From: Mesorhabditis belari
Taxonomy: Eukaryota > Nematoda > Chromadorea > Rhabditida > Rhabditidae
DNA: 64,000 nt
Direction of reading: 5' to 3'
NCBI GenBank assembly: GCA_958450365.1
Contig: CAUEEP010000912.1
Location: 1,044,501-1,108,500, forward strand
A program made the translations under genes and the position numbers. The notes under the pieces were generated by a model, which had not been told where the DNA came from, searched no databases, and was given only the letters and a program-made list of their open reading frames with translations. Shown piece by piece: positions 33,314-52,408 of the stretch. Positions within the stretch are counted from its first letter, which is position 1. Each line of letters begins with the position of its first letter.

Positions 33314-33539
33314 TACCGTTTTTTCTCTAATAGTAGTGCACCAAGTTGATGCCGAGTTGATGACTATTTTACGGTTTCCAAGTTTTCACAGAAGCTCAAC
33401 ACTGAAATCTCCCACAAGATCTCATCATCAGCTACATTTTTCGACCCCACATCGATAGGTTCTGATAAGCGGTTCTCGAGATTTCGAGCAATTTAGGCGG
33501 TAAGGCTTAAGGTGCACTACTATTAGAGAAAAGACGGTA
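33314..33539. mobile_element. TACCGT MITE
   Basis: Another complete copy. The preceding flank TTTATAACTTAGGCTAGA is shared with the flank of 32703-32924, so the elements sit in a larger duplicated block. Confidence 0.85.
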
Positions 33540-34156
33540 CTCATCGTTTTTCAAGTTTCAAACGAATCTCCTTCAAAATGAACTTGAGGTTCTCAGCCGT
33601 GGTTATCCGATTGTTCAGGTTGTCTAATTGAAGGGAAAAGAAAAGCCAAAATGAGCTACTATTAGAGAAAAACGGTAAATATCATAAACATAAATAAAAT
33701 TAAGAATTAAAAATGGGTACAAATTTAGAAATTTCGGGAATAAATTTCTAAGGAAAATGGAGAAAACGTGAGATTTTGGAGAAAAATCTTGGAAATCTAT
33801 CGTGATTTTTCGCTGATTTGCCGAATTTCGGATGGTTTTTGGTGTTTTGATAGGAAAAAAACAAGCAAATCTTCGACAAACAAGTCTTGAATGAATTTTT
33901 GAAGACACTGCTTCGTGAAACATAGATGATAGAGCAGAAAGCGGTTACGTGAAAGGTATTGAATTGATGCAAAAGGAAATTCTCTAATTTTATCTGTGCT
34001 AAGCTTTTGACTTACCTTTGACTCACCTTTTGACTTTTGACTTTTGACTTTTCGATATTTCTAAGATTTTTACACTTTCTTTTGAGCTTCTGTGACACAT
34101 TAGCTAGCACATTAGCATTAGCTTTAAGCTACTGTGACTTCTTTTTAAGTTACATT

Positions 34157-34850
34157 AGTTCGGAATTAAGAATTACATACCGTAAATCCTCTATTAGAGC
34201 AGCACCGCTTCCGCTTAATTCTTCTCGAAACGCTTCTGTAATGCGAAATATTCGGCATACAAAATGCCTTTTCTCGGCTGGTTTACAAGCTTTTCTCATC
34301 ATTTCTGATACTCTGATGGCCAAGTTGGTTCGTGTGGTGGCGTTGGAAACTTTTTGCCGCCTGGTTCGAACCCCTTCACTGCCCACTCTTTTTGCTTTTT
34401 CGTTTAATTACAACCAAAAACTATTTTTAGAGTTTTAAATAGCTTTATTACGCTAATTAATTGCGAAATGGCTCGAATCTTTACGGTTAACGGCGGGTCG
34501 AAAGATTATCGAGAAGGCCCAACTTTTTGGCCAACTTGCAGCTCATTTTTAAGCACTTTAAACTTGTCAAATCAGAAAGTTTTAATAAGATTTAGATAGC
34601 CTAGAACGTCAACTTTCAGAAATTATTTGTTTCATTAAAAGCTATTAACAAAAACCTATATAAAATCGGGCTGCAAAATGATCAAAAACTTATTTTTTTC
34701 TTGTTTTTTCTTATTAATTAATTGCGAAATGGCTCGGATCTTTACGGTTAACGGCGGGTGGAATGATTATCGAGAAGGCGAACTTTGTGGCCAACTTGCA
34801 GCTCATTAGTTCGGAATTAAGAATTACATACCGTAAATCCTCTATTAGAG
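34157..34850. repeat. Direct repeats with TACCGTAAATCC ends
   Basis: ATTAGTTCGGAATTAAGAAT...TACCGTAAATCCTCTATTAG occurs at 34154-34200 and 34806-34852. TAATTGCGAAATGGCTCG...TTTACGGTTAACGGCGGGT occurs near 34458 and 34719. The block is therefore partly duplicated in tandem. Confidence 0.7.
34312..34384 (+). pseudogene. tRNA-like sequence
   Basis: CTGATGGCCAAGTTGG (A-box) and CTGGTTCGAACCCC (B-box) with a GGCG/CGCC-type stem between. It resembles a Leu/Ser tRNA but the ends do not pair. It lies inside the duplicated block above. Confidence 0.4.
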
Positions 34851-34852
34851 CG

Positions 34853-35589
34853 GAACCGCTTCAGCTTAATTTCTTCTCTCTAGAAATTTCTTTTAAAATG
34901 TTTTTTCTTGTTTATTTCTTGTTTATTTCTTTTTAGTCAATAGATATAGGGCTTTCCAATAAGAATTTGGAATCGACTCCGTAGAGTTTTGAGAGAGTCC
35001 AATAGTCTCGAAACCTTTAAATTATCTGTTGATGATCTTGATCTTGAAGCTCTAGTGGATTCTTGACGTTATCTGTGCCCATATATTACATACATTATAT
35101 CGTGTTGCTTTTTATCGGCCCTTTTCGTGTTATTTGTATGAGTTCGTGTGTATTAATCTTAAATCTAGCGCACTTTAGGTCCTTTTTTCAGGTCGTGAAT
35201 AAAGTATCTATATAAATCTTGCTACTTTTAACATTGATAGCATCCGTGAATCCTCACTTAAAGACCAATGTTGATGAATTAAACAAAATCGATTTACTTT
35301 GAGATGAGATGAGCCTCATTCTGATCGACTTTGACTTTGACTTTGACCTCAAGACTTTGATTTTCATAGTTTTCTTCTTGAAATCATTTTGAAATTTTGA
35401 AATTGACACTTGATCAAAGTTATGAGCTGGGTTTTAATCTAGAATTTTATGTTATTTTATACAAGGCCTTCGACCAAGTCCAAAGAGTGCATATGGAGTG
35501 GACTACGATCGATGGGTCGTTGGTGGGAGTTGGCAAGAGATTCCCTCCTTTTTACCGTTTGTCCACGAATCGGTCATCTTGAATCGCTT
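34853..35589. other. No gene recognised
   Basis: Short frames only. A phrase YKAFDQVQRVHMEW near 35460-35500 recalls reverse transcriptase but lacks the rest of the domain. Confidence 0.4.
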
Positions 35590-35643
35590 ACAAACGCCTG
35601 TCCTGGTTCCTACTTGGTTCCTATTCGGTTCCTATTTGGTTCC
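35590..35643. repeat. GGTTCCTATTC minisatellite, left flank of pogo-like element
   Basis: Four copies of the 11 bp unit (reverse complement of that at 17680-18410), continuing after the element at 37378-37475. The element was inserted into this array. Confidence 0.75.
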
Positions 35644-35930
35644 TACCGTATTTACTCTAATAAAAGCCCCCCTCTAGTAAAAGCCCCCCTCTAATAAACG
35701 CCCCCCAGAGGGGTATCGAAAAAATAAACGCCCCCTCCAATAAACGCCCTCCAATAAACGCCCCCCCAATAAACGCCCCCCTCCAATAAACGCCCCCCCC
35801 CCTCCAATAAACGCCCCTCCAAGTACGAAAATTTACAAACTACATAGGAATAGCGACTTTTTTTTTGATAATTTTTTGGTTTCTCTTTTAAACTTTCTAA
35901 GTAATCATTTTTACGTTTTGTTGATTTGCC

Positions 35931-36161
35931 GTATACTTTTGAAGTACCGCCCCCAAGTGTCCCCAAAAAGTTTCCCCAAAGTGTCCCCATATGGGAACTC
36001 TTTTTGATACTGAAATTCTTCGTTTTCTTTTTTTCTCTAGAGCTTTTTTAAAATTCTGTTGCAGACGAAATTGTTTAAACTCTCCATATTAGATTTTCTC
36101 TTTGGGGACAGTTTGGGGAAACTTTTTGGGGACTTGGGGGCGGTACTTCAAAAGTATAAAT
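35931..36161. repeat. Inverted repeat nested in the pogo-like element
   Basis: Left arm GTATACTTTTGAAGTACCGC continuing through CCCAAGTGTCCCCAAAAAGT; right arm is its near-perfect inverse ending GGTACTTCAAAAGTATA. Arms are about 55 bp with about 115 bp between: a nested MITE or regulatory hairpin ahead of the transposase exon. Confidence 0.8.
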
Positions 36162-36183
36162 TGTTGAAATAATTTTTTTTTAG

Positions 36184-37026
36184 TTGGACTTCATGGATGT
36201 ACTCGCCGATTTTCGAAATCTTCATGAAGATGAAATGGAAGGATTCTGCGAAGCGGGTCGGGAACATTTCGACAAACGATCCGATTCACGTGAAAGTTTG
36301 AACGACCCGCCGACGACAATCCAATCCACAACGAAACAACGATTGGAAAACGACCGAGAAGAACATTGGACGCGAAGACGAAACTCGAGGTTGCTAAGAT
36401 GGCAGAGATGTTTCCATTCACTGGCGGCGAAATTCTACTGCATCGATCGCAAAGTGGTCAAGCGATGCCTGAAAAAGAAAGAAGAACTGGAAGAGCTTCA
36501 TGGGAAAAGGAAACGATTGGATGGAGGAGGCCGCCACCTGAATTCGGCTGATGTCGACGAAGCTTTGGCAATTTGGGTGCGGAAACAACGGGCTGAAAAA
36601 AAGAGGGTCACTCGTCGGATACTCTTCAACGAAGCGGCTAAACGTTTTAAGGAAGTCGGTGTACCTTTCATTGGAAGCAACGGCTGGATGGAGAAGTTCT
36701 TGGAACGGCACAATTTTTCGCTTCGCATTCCTACAACGACCACCCAGAAGCTACCGGCAGATTTTGAGAAGGTCCTCGTCAATTATTTCCTCAATCTTGG
36801 ACAAAAATTGGCTGAAAACAACTACAAATATGTGTTTGCGGCCGACGAGACTGCTGTCTGGCTCGATCACTCATCGAACAAGTGCATTGATTCGATCGGA
36901 GCGAAAGAAGTTGAAGTGCTCACAAGAGGTTACGAAAAATTCAACGTTACGGTGATGCTTACTGCCAGAGCTGATGGCTTTAAGATGAAACCGTTTGTTG
37001 TGTTACCACGAAAAAGAAAATTTTAG
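36184..37026 (+). CDS. Pogo/Tigger-like transposase, C-terminally truncated
   Basis: 280 codons open. An acceptor TTTTTTTAG ends at 36183, so an upstream exon is possible; the first ATG is 36193. Residues about 100-190 fit a CENP-B-type helix-turn-helix (VDEALAIWVRKQRAEKKRVT then RFKEVGVPFIGSNGWMEKFL). About 190-280 fit the start of the DDE domain: YVFAADETAVWLD gives the first Asp, then EKFNVTVMLTARADGFKMKP. The frame stops at PRKRKF before the second Asp and the last catalytic residue, so it is inactive as a transposase. Family calls are by pattern only. Confidence 0.78.
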   Translation: MDFMDVLADFRNLHEDEMEGFCEAGREHFDKRSDSRESLNDPPTTIQSTTKQRLENDREEHWTRRRNSRLLRWQRCFHSLAAKFYCIDRKVVKRCLKKKEELEELHGKRKRLDGGGRHLNSADVDEALAIWVRKQRAEKKRVTRRILFNEAAKRFKEVGVPFIGSNGWMEKFLERHNFSLRIPTTTTQKLPADFEKVLVNYFLNLGQKLAENNYKYVFAADETAVWLDHSSNKCIDSIGAKEVEVLTRGYEKFNVTVMLTARADGFKMKPFVVLPRKRKF

Positions 37027-37377
37027 TCCCAAGCATCAAATCAGCAAATTTTCGTGAGCCTAGACAAGAGGCTGAATACGATTCTGATACATCAATTGTT
37101 TGAAATGCTGTTTTTCTTACATTCTTAGTTTCTGTTAATTTTTGTTGTTGAAATAAATAAATAATTCGATAAAAGTGACTTATGATCTCGAATGCTTTAT
37201 TTGCACTACTATTTTTTTTATCGTTGAATCAACGTCAATTATGTGTCTAAGTACGCCTGCAGAGGGCTATCGAAAAATAAAAGCCCCCTCCAATAAACGC
37301 CCCTCTAATAAACGCCCCCCCTTGAGGGGTATCGAAAAAATAAACGCCCCGGGGCTTTTAATAGAGTAAATACGGTA

Positions 37378-37475
37378 TTTGTTTCCTATTTGTTTCCTAT
37401 TTATTTCCTATTTGTTTCCTTATAGTTTCTATTGGGTTCCTATTAGGTTCCTATTCGGCTCCTATTCGGCTCCTA
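37378..37475. repeat. TTTCCTATTTG / GGTTCCTATTC minisatellite, right flank
   Basis: Continuation of the array at 35590-35643. Confidence 0.75.
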
Positions 37476-38055
37476 TTTCATTTCATGTTACATCCCAAAG
37501 TGCCTTGATCCAGCTAGACTTAAGTTTTTAATGATCCACTTTTTCTGCATAACTTCTACTTGGATTGATTGATTGCGTCTATTTTTGATTGCATCAATTT
37601 TATTTATGGCAGCTTATTTTCCTTAATCCAGCTATTTAATCGAGGCTATTTAATCCAGCTATTTAATCAAGCTCTTTGAAAGCACTCGATCTTTGCTCTG
37701 AAAAACGTTCGCTGATTTTTCGCAAACTCTTTCCTCATTTATTGACATCAAGCTCGAGATGATGGTGGCCATTGAAAGAGATCTTTTTATCTCTCTTTCA
37801 TTGAAATCACAATTTCAAAGATTTGCTAAAGACAGAGGAATGGATGTGCCTAAATTAAGGGCCACCAGATGTCCCATTTGGTCGAATTCTCATCGCTCCA
37901 AACAGAAATTGCCCTTCTTTTCCTCTCCAACACAAGAGAGTTTCGATGTACGCAACTTTTCTTCAGCTCTACGAGTTTTCTTTTGTTGATTTAGCAACCA
38001 ATGATCTGAAATTGAGTTTTTCTAGCTAAAACTTGCAAATTTTAAATTTTGGGCC
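37476..38055. other. No gene called; one coding-like frame
   Basis: 37759-37989 is open from ATG (MMVAIERDLFISLSLKSQFQ...) and ends in a possible donor at GATGTACGC, but it has no recognised domain and no partner exon. Short TATTTAATCCAGC repeats at 37635-37670. Confidence 0.35.
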
Positions 38056-39693
38056 AGAGTGGCCCAAAATATTTGTTACGCCTTATATGAAAGCAGATTA
38101 AGTCGAAAAAGTGTCAGGTTACTTGACAACTTTGTTTAAACTTTGTTCTTTTTTATTTATAACTTCTTTTTTATAACATTTTTACATTTCTATTTCAATT
38201 TTTAGCTTGATCGGTCGGCTATAAAAAAAATTAGAGCCATTAGAAGCTCCATAAAGAAAAAAACTTTTGGAGATACTTTTGTTGATAAAGACTGGTGATT
38301 AAAATCAAGGCATTGAACTTTTCAGTGATTTTCATTAGTTATTAGTGTTTTAAAAAGGTAATAAAATCAAAATTATCCCTTTTTGCTTTAAGCTTTTGGC
38401 CTAATGTTAGTTTTGGAGTCATCTAAAACAAAAATAAGCAAATTTCATCGCGTTTTCAACATGGCGACAATTAAAGCAATTAAGATTTGATTTTATGAGT
38501 TCAAACAAAAATTTGTTTATAACCTTAACATAGAGAAAGTAAAAAACATGATTTGAGCAAGAGCTTTGATAATTTGAAGCATTTTAAGCACGATTTCATA
38601 AGACAATATACACCGTACCAAACGCTTTTATTGACGGATCTTCTAATGGCCCTAATTTTTCTTATAGCCGACCGATCGGACTAAAAATTGGAATATATAT
38701 GTTGTGTCCAATTTAGATTTCCGTCCGATTTAGATTCAATCTAAATCTTATATAGATTGAACAATAGTACGCCTTATATAGATTGAAACAATAATATAAA
38801 CATGCTTAATATATGTTCTTAAGCGTTTTCTGTAGTTTTCTGCATTTTTCAAAGGTCTGTTACTGTCTTTTTCTGTTTTACTGTCTTTTTCTGAAAAGAA
38901 AACCCAACTATGAAACAATTTATTAGTGTTAACAGTATATAAAACGTATTATTGTTCAACCTATTGGGTTGGGGAGAATGAGTCGGCGCCGAACTTTAAA
39001 GGGACTTTTTGCACACATAAAGCCTTCTTTAAACATACGTTTGGTTTCATCAAAAAGATCCACTATTTCTCTACAAAATGACTTTTGAGAGATTCCACAA
39101 GGCTTTTCTTTCGTGGAGTTTATGAACTTCCAAACGCAGCTGGTTAAAATGGCAAAGAGTCCGACTCATCATTTGAACAGTTTCTTTCACATAAACCTTC
39201 TTTGGTGTTTATATAAAAAAGATAGAGCACATTCAATTACTTAAGTTGCCAAATTTGCAGGAAGATCCCACCAATGGTTTTTTCTAGATGACAGTTTGTA
39301 GTTTTTGTGAAAAAATGGCTTTCTCTTGAGCGGAGGCGCTGTTTGAATTTTCTTTTAAATGTCATTTTGTAGAGAATTAGTTAACCATTCTACTGATATC
39401 AAACGCATATTATTTGACGAAGTCGAATACAAGTTTTAGACATTTTTTTCATTTTCGGCGCCGACTCATTCTCCCCAACCCAATATATAAGATTTAGATT
39501 GAATCTAAATCGGACGTCCGATATAGACTGTAATCTAAATCGGACGTCCGCGATAAGCTCAATCTAAATCGGACACAACATATATATATAAAAATGCTCT
39601 AAAAATAAAATTATAACAAAGTTGAAGTAACCTGACACATTTTCGACTTAATCTGCTTTCATATAAGGCGTAAAACATATTATGGGCCACCCT
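38056..39693. mobile_element. TIR element with GGCCC...TTACGCCTTATATGAAAG ends
   Basis: Outer ends read GTGGCCCAAAATATTTGTTA and, inverted, GTGGCCCATAATATGTTTTA, followed on both sides by CGCCTTATATGAAAGCAGAT. Inside lies a second inverted pair (GATCGGTCGGCTATAA near 38210; TTATAGCCGACCGATC near 38664) and the family B MITE 38964-39483. No transposase frame. Confidence 0.7.
38964..39483. mobile_element. MITE family B, copy 1
   Basis: 520 bp, TA at 38962-38963 and 39484-39485, 30 bp inverted ends starting TTGGGTTGGGGAGAATGAGT. Inserted in the element 38056-39693. An inverted copy of the same length is at 40860-41379. Confidence 0.92.
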
Positions 39694-40615
39694 GTACAAC
39701 TCAACGAGCAATTGAAATTGCTAAGGGAGCAATTGACATTGCTAAGGGAGCAATTGACATTGCTAAGGGAGCAATAAACTCACTATTGCACATTTCCATG
39801 ACCGTATTCCTTCTCAAGCAGACGAGGATCCTGTAGTTTCTGTCTCGTGATTTACCATCGAAAATCCAGTAAATCAAGCCAAGTCAGGCCAGAATTAGCC
39901 TAATCAAGATTTTCCAAAGTATTTTGATTTTGAAAGTTGCTCAAATGAACTATAAACACGTGTGGATTCAACAAATTTTCACTTCATTCATGAAAATTAT
40001 CCTTTCCTGTTGTCAGTGTCAATGAATCGATGTAAATGAATGTCAGTGTCAATGAATGTCAATGAATGTCAATGAATCGATTCTTGTTAAAGTTCATTCC
40101 TAGAAATACGATTTTTGATTCCCAAATCCTCTTAAGGACTCACTTAAGAACAAAAAGTGGCACAAACAACTGATCGATGATATTCTATTATAAATCCAAT
40201 CCCGTTTTAGGAAATCATCTAGTAAGAGATTCCTCAAGCCAACACCTTCCCGCACTTGAAGCTTTTGCTTTGAGGCCTTTTTGAGGCCTTTGAGCGCCTT
40301 TTTCCTTTTCTTCAAGTGCCTGGATGTCCCTGGATGTCTCAAAAATGAATCAGGAAGTCGAGAAAATTGGGTTCAACTTTTTGAAAATGTTAAGGATCTT
40401 GTAACGAAGTTTTAAAGTAGCTTTAGCAAGATCAAAAGACGAATTTTTGCAGCGATCGAAGATTGCAAATCAGTCGAAACCTCTTGAAAAGTTTTATTTG
40501 AGTTTTATTTGAGCAATTTGACAATTATATATCCTATCTTTGTTCTTCACAAGTTGATTCACGTTCCGCACAATTTTGAGCCTGTCTTGACCATGTAGCC
40601 ATTGCCATTGCCATG
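39694..40615. other. No gene; short tandems
   Basis: GAGCAATTGACATTGCTAAG units at 39716-39777 and TGTCAGTGTCAATGAATG units near 40010-40080. No exon recognised. Confidence 0.5.
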
Positions 40616-40694
40616 ACCGATTGGCTAAGATATCTCAGTCTTGTATCTCAGTCGAGAGCCTTATATCTTAGTCAAGGGTTCAATCCCGCCGGCT
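40616..40694 (+). pseudogene. tRNA-like sequence
   Basis: GACCGATTGGCTAAGATATC then AAGGGTTCAATCCCGCC, spaced as A- and B-boxes. Folding outside the T-arm is poor. Confidence 0.35.
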
Positions 40695-40859
40695 AGATTA
40701 TTGGCTCGAATTTTTTGATTTTCGGGTTGGGACAAACTTTTTCTAGAACACTTTTTTGCGCTGATTCCGAATTTCTAGATCGTTTTGGGATGAAGATGCT
40801 AAAATCTTGAGATATTTGGACATGAAGTTCACATTAGTACTAATTGCATCAGAATACTA

Positions 40860-41379
40860 TTGGGTTGGGGAGAATGAGTCGGCGCCGAAAATCAAAAAAA
40901 TGTCTAAAACTTCTAGCAGCCTTCGTCAAATAATATGCGTTTGATATCAGTAGAATGGTTAACTAATTCTCTACAAAATGACATTTAAAAGAAAATTCAA
41001 ACAGCGCCTCCGCTCAAGAAAAAGCCATTTTTTCACAAAAACTACAAACTGTGATCTAGAAAAAACCATTGGTGGGATCTTCCTGCAAATTTGGCAACTT
41101 AAGTAATTGAATGTGCTCTATCTTTTTTATATAAACACCAAAGAAGGTTTATGTGAAAGAAACTGTTCAAATGATGAGTCGGACTCTTTGCCATTTTAAC
41201 CAGCTGCGTTTGGAAGTTCATAAACTCCACGAAAGAAAAGCTTTGTGGAATCTCTCAAAAGTGATTTTGTAGAGAAATAGTGGATCCTTTTGATGAAACC
41301 AAACGTATGTTTAAAGAAGGCTTTATGTGTGCAAAAAGTCCCTTTAAAGTTGGGCGCCGACTCATTCTCCCCAACCCAA
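40860..41379. mobile_element. MITE family B, copy 2 (inverted)
   Basis: 520 bp with TA flanks (40858-40859, 41380-41381), nearly identical to 38964-39483 in the opposite orientation. Confidence 0.92.
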
Positions 41380-41679
41380 TAGTTAATTCACTTCAGATGT
41401 AAGTTTTTGGGAAGTCAGCGCCCTCTTAAAAGTGGTTTAGGGGTGCTGGATTGAAATTCTGTTAAAATTTAAGTCCAAATATCTCAAGATTTTAGCACTT
41501 TAGCACTCAAACGAACTAGATATTCGGAATCAGCGCAGAAAACTGCCCTAGAAAACGTTAATCTTGGCTCTAATCCGTTAATCCGTTAATCTTGGCCCGA
41601 AAATCCGAAAGCATTCCTAGTGCTTGTGTATTGTTTGTGCCACATTCTTCGTGACAGTAAATGTATTTTTATACACAGT

Positions 41680-42410
41680 TAGTGCTGCTTCTTCTTAGTG
41701 CTGCTTTTTAGTGTTGCGTCTTCTTTAGTGCTGCTTCTTAGTGCTGCTTCTTCTTTAGTGCTGCTTCTTAGTGCTGCTTCTTAGTGCTGCTTCTTCTTTA
41801 GTGCTGCTTCTTAGTGCTGCTTCTTAGTGCTGCTTCTTCTTTAGTGCTGCTTCTTAGTGCTGCTTCTTAGTGCTGCTTCTTCTTTAGTGCTGCTTCTTCT
41901 TTGGTACTGCTTCTTCTTTGGTGCTGCTTCTTCTTTGGTACTGCTTCTTCTTTGGTGCTGCTTCTTAGTGCTACTTCTTCTTTAGTGCTTCTTCTTTGGT
42001 ACTGCTTCTTCTTTGGTGCTGCTTCTTAGTGCTGCTTCTTCTTTAGTGCTTCTTCTTTGGTACTGCTTCTTCTTTGGTGCTGCTTCTTAGTGCTGCTTCT
42101 TAGTGCTGCTTCTTCTTTAGTGCTTCTTCTTTGGTACTGCTTCTTCTTTAGTGCTGCTTCTTAGTGCTGCTTCTTCTTTAGTGCTGCTTCTTTGGTGCTG
42201 CTTCTTAGTGCTGCTTCTTCTTTAGTGCTGCTTCTTTGGTGCTGCTTCTTAGTGCTGCTTCTTCTTTAGTGCTGCTTCTTTGGTGCTGCTTCTTAGTGCT
42301 GCTTCTTCTTTAGTGCTGCTTCTTTGGTGCTGCTTCTTAGTGCTGCTTCTTCTTTAGTGCTGCTTCTTTGGTGCTGCTTCTTAGTGCTGCTTCTTAGTGC
42401 TGCTTCTTGA
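41680..42410. repeat. 13-16 bp minisatellite (AGTGCTGCTTCTT)
   Basis: About 730 bp of AGTGCTGCTTCTTCTTT and AGTGCTGCTTCTT units in a higher-order pattern. It lies about 310 bp upstream of the GPCR start. Confidence 0.92.
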
Positions 42411-42721
42411 TAGATAAAATCTTATTTTTCAATTCTTGTTATTTACGTATCCTTCAACATTCTGACTCACTTATGCAACTCCGTTCCTTTGTACCTAACT
42501 TCCCCAACAATAACCCCGACTTTCGTATTTTTGTCACTTCCTTGTTAGTCAAGCTTCTTCCCCCCAGTTTTTCCTCTCACTTTTTCCAATATTTCTTTCA
42601 GACTTGCCCCTTCTCAGGTCACGAATTATTCCCATCATTCATATTTATGGGCTAACTTTATAGAAAAAAAGAGTCGCCTCAAAAAAGAAAAGAAACTTAG
42701 CCACTGACTAATCGCTGCCAA

Positions 42722-50058
<7,337 letters not shown>

Positions 50059-50341
50059 TTGTATTTATTCAAAAATCTTTTCTTTTTCCTTTTCCAATCA
50101 TTTTAAACGTGTCCATTTGATCTCACATACAAATCATCGAATTCGCAAACCGGTTAGCCATTTTTGACGATCTCACCAAGTGATTTATTGTGTTTATTTT
50201 GCATTTTCAAAAGTTTGAGTACGGGTGAATAAAGATGATTTTCTTTAGAATAGACTTCAGAATAGAGAAAAAGAATAGACGGAATTTACTTTACAAAAAC
50301 AAGCTGTCAACAAGCTTCTTGTCAAAAACTTTGCAATTTTA

Positions 50342-50702
50342 TTGGGTTGTCCAGTTATGAATGCGCGTTTTTACTATTTTGTAAATCTCTCAAGATATTG
50401 AACAGATGTATATGAGTGTTATATATCATTCGAAAGCTGAAGATCTCCTCTACATTTTGGAATAAAAAAATTTTGAATTCATTCAACTTTTTGGGAAATT
50501 GACTGCACAATGGGAGAGGTCGTTTTCGAAAAAAACCCATTTCAGCTTAGCTATTCCTCAAGTTTTATGGTGTAAAATAACCGCTCAGAAAAGAAAAGAA
50601 AAGAAAAGATGCTCTGAAATTGTTATATTTTAAAAAATCTTGTATTGATATATCTATTGGCCAAACATCAAACGGTTAACTCAATTTGAGCGGAGCCAAA
50701 GC
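50342..50702. mobile_element. MITE family A, right-truncated copy
   Basis: Starts TTGGGTTGTCCAGTTATGAA after TA and stops at AGCGGAGCCAAAGCTTG, where the CTTGCCTGGC array starts. Its left neighbour shares a 35 bp stretch (TTAGAATAGACTTCAGAATA...) with that near 13810. Confidence 0.82.
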
Positions 50703-50788
50703 TTGCCTGGCCTTGCCTGGCCTTGCCTGGCCTTGCCTGGCCTTGCCTGGCCTTGCCTGGCCTTGCCTGGCCTTGCCTGGCCTTGCCT
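50702..50788. repeat. (CTTGCCTGGC)9 minisatellite
   Basis: Nine exact 10 bp units that begin exactly where the MITE ends. 50789-51600 shows no recognised gene. Confidence 0.95.
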
Positions 50789-51607
50789 GTTTAAAGAATG
50801 CCTGTGAACAACCCTGGTTATCAATTGACATTTGGAATCAATTGATCAATGACAAAGCTCAAGTCATCTTAAAGTGATCAAAGGCTTACCCTACTTTTCT
50901 CATGCTCTGCCTCTTTTTGGTTTTCCATTTTGCTTATCTCTCCGAAGTGATTTGTCTATTTTGAACTCTCCAGCCGTTTTCACTTTTTCTAACATGTCGA
51001 AAGCTGTGAATTTTCAGCGTTTTTCATGAATTCTTTGTGTTGTCTCTATTTTTAGACTTTTTTGGACGCCCATAACCACCAAGTATGATGAAAGTAGAGA
51101 ATCTTTTATGACAAAGAAAGGAAACAAAGATTGGCAAGTTCACAGAAACCAGTTTGATAGGAAAGATTCGCGAAAAATTGGGCACAAAATGTGGTACTCG
51201 TGAACCGGTAAAAAGTCAGACAATTCTTACAAAAGAAAGACTCTTTTTCGTTTTATAGTTGAGTTTAAAGTTGAGTTTTTCTTTGAGAGTTTTAAACCAA
51301 AGCTGTATTTTATTGGAACCAAATCAGTACTATATTGAAACCAATATCAAACATTCAGAACTTTTTCGTTTTCCAGCTAAATCAAGAGTCCATGAAACAG
51401 TCTTGAAAGCAAAAGTTAAATCAGAATGTTTTGACAAGAATCTGCTTCTGCTTCTTAGAATAGTTCTTAGAATGAATCCTTTTATAAAGTTATATTATTT
51501 TACTGCTTCATACTGTTTATATTATTGGTTCGTAGTACCGTGTTGCTGTAGTCTTTTTCGTTTCTCTCCTAATAAACTCCTGATAACTCATGAGTGTAAA
51601 CACTAAT

Positions 51608-52408
51608 ATTTGGTTGGTGAATTGAAAACTACAGGCTAAAGAAAATTGAAACACCAAAAGAAAATTCTTTCGCTAAAATCCCATACCTTATTTCATAACC
51701 ACAATGAAGCCTTATCCAATATCTAAATTCGAATAGAATATCCAGATAGAATTAGATATTAGATATTTAGATATAGAATATCTAGATAGAATCCATCAGA
51801 AAAAGGGGGAAATGTACTCAAGAGGCTTAGATTTTTTTTGAATGATCCACTTTACTAGATTGGATCGCTTGGTTCTATTGGATTGGTGAATTGAAAACTG
51901 CGGGCTATTGTCATATGTCACAGTTTGAGTACTTTCTTCAAAAGAAACCCTTTTTGGCGTCAATGGAAAAGTTGTAGAGAATCAAAAATTAAGCTTATAT
52001 CCAAATTTTTAGAACGATTCAAAAACTGGTTTTCAAGAAATGCCAAAGTTACGAATTTTCACAAAACTTGCAACAAAACTTGCATTTTAAGCCAAACTAC
52101 TAAGTGTATCTTTTTGGAAATTCGGCTATAAGCCTAATTTTTGATTCTCTACAACTTTTCCATTGACACCAAAATGGGTTTCTTTTGAAGAAAGTGCTCA
52201 AACTGGGACATCTCCAGTCCTCGATTTTTGAGTCTCATACTTGTCTCACACACAAACCAAAATCCTACTAGGAAAGAGGAATCCGCAAATTGCCTGTAAA
52301 ATGGGCAGAAGTCGTCAATAATAATGGAAATTATTTGAAATGAATTGATGGTTTTATGTTGAATAAATTTTAGTTCAAAGTCCCGTAGTTTTCAATTCAC
52401 CAACCCAA
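51608..52408. mobile_element. MITE family C, nested composite
   Basis: An outer partial unit from 51608 (TTTGGTTGGTGAATTGAAAA) contains or abuts a complete 531 bp copy 51878-52408 (TA at 51876-51877 and 52409-52410; ends TTGGATTGGTGAATTGAAAA and TTTTCAATTCACCAACCCAA). Confidence 0.8.

Larger units (their letters stand above)
35644..37377 (+). mobile_element. Pogo/Tigger-like transposon with TACCGT ends
   Basis: Ends TACCGTATTTACTCTAATAA and, inverted, GAGTAAATACGGTA; TA duplication implied by the TA at each edge. Both subterminal regions hold tandem AATAAACGCCCCCC units. The interior carries a CENP-B-HTH plus partial DDE transposase frame (36184-37026) and a nested hairpin (35931-36161). About 1.73 kb, shorter than an intact Tigger. 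Confidence 0.8.

Noticed and set aside
35397..35582. Possible reverse transcriptase fragment (YKAFDQVQRVHMEW)
   Set aside because: Only one short motif-like phrase; no YxDD box or other RT blocks nearby.
36551..36955. 134-codon frame overlapping the pogo-like transposase
   Set aside because: A shadow in another frame of the better-supported transposase.
37759..37989. Possible exon MMVAIERDLFISLSL...
   Set aside because: No known domain, no partner exon found, and the region is repeat-rich; noted only in the feature list.
41680..42410. Regular spaced repeats that could suggest CRISPR
   Set aside because: The units are contiguous with no unique spacers, and the genome is eukaryotic.
51925..52131. 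Frame [17 protein letters not shown] shared with 9069-9263
   Set aside because: Both lie in family C MITEs; conservation follows from repeat identity, and no transposase feature is seen.
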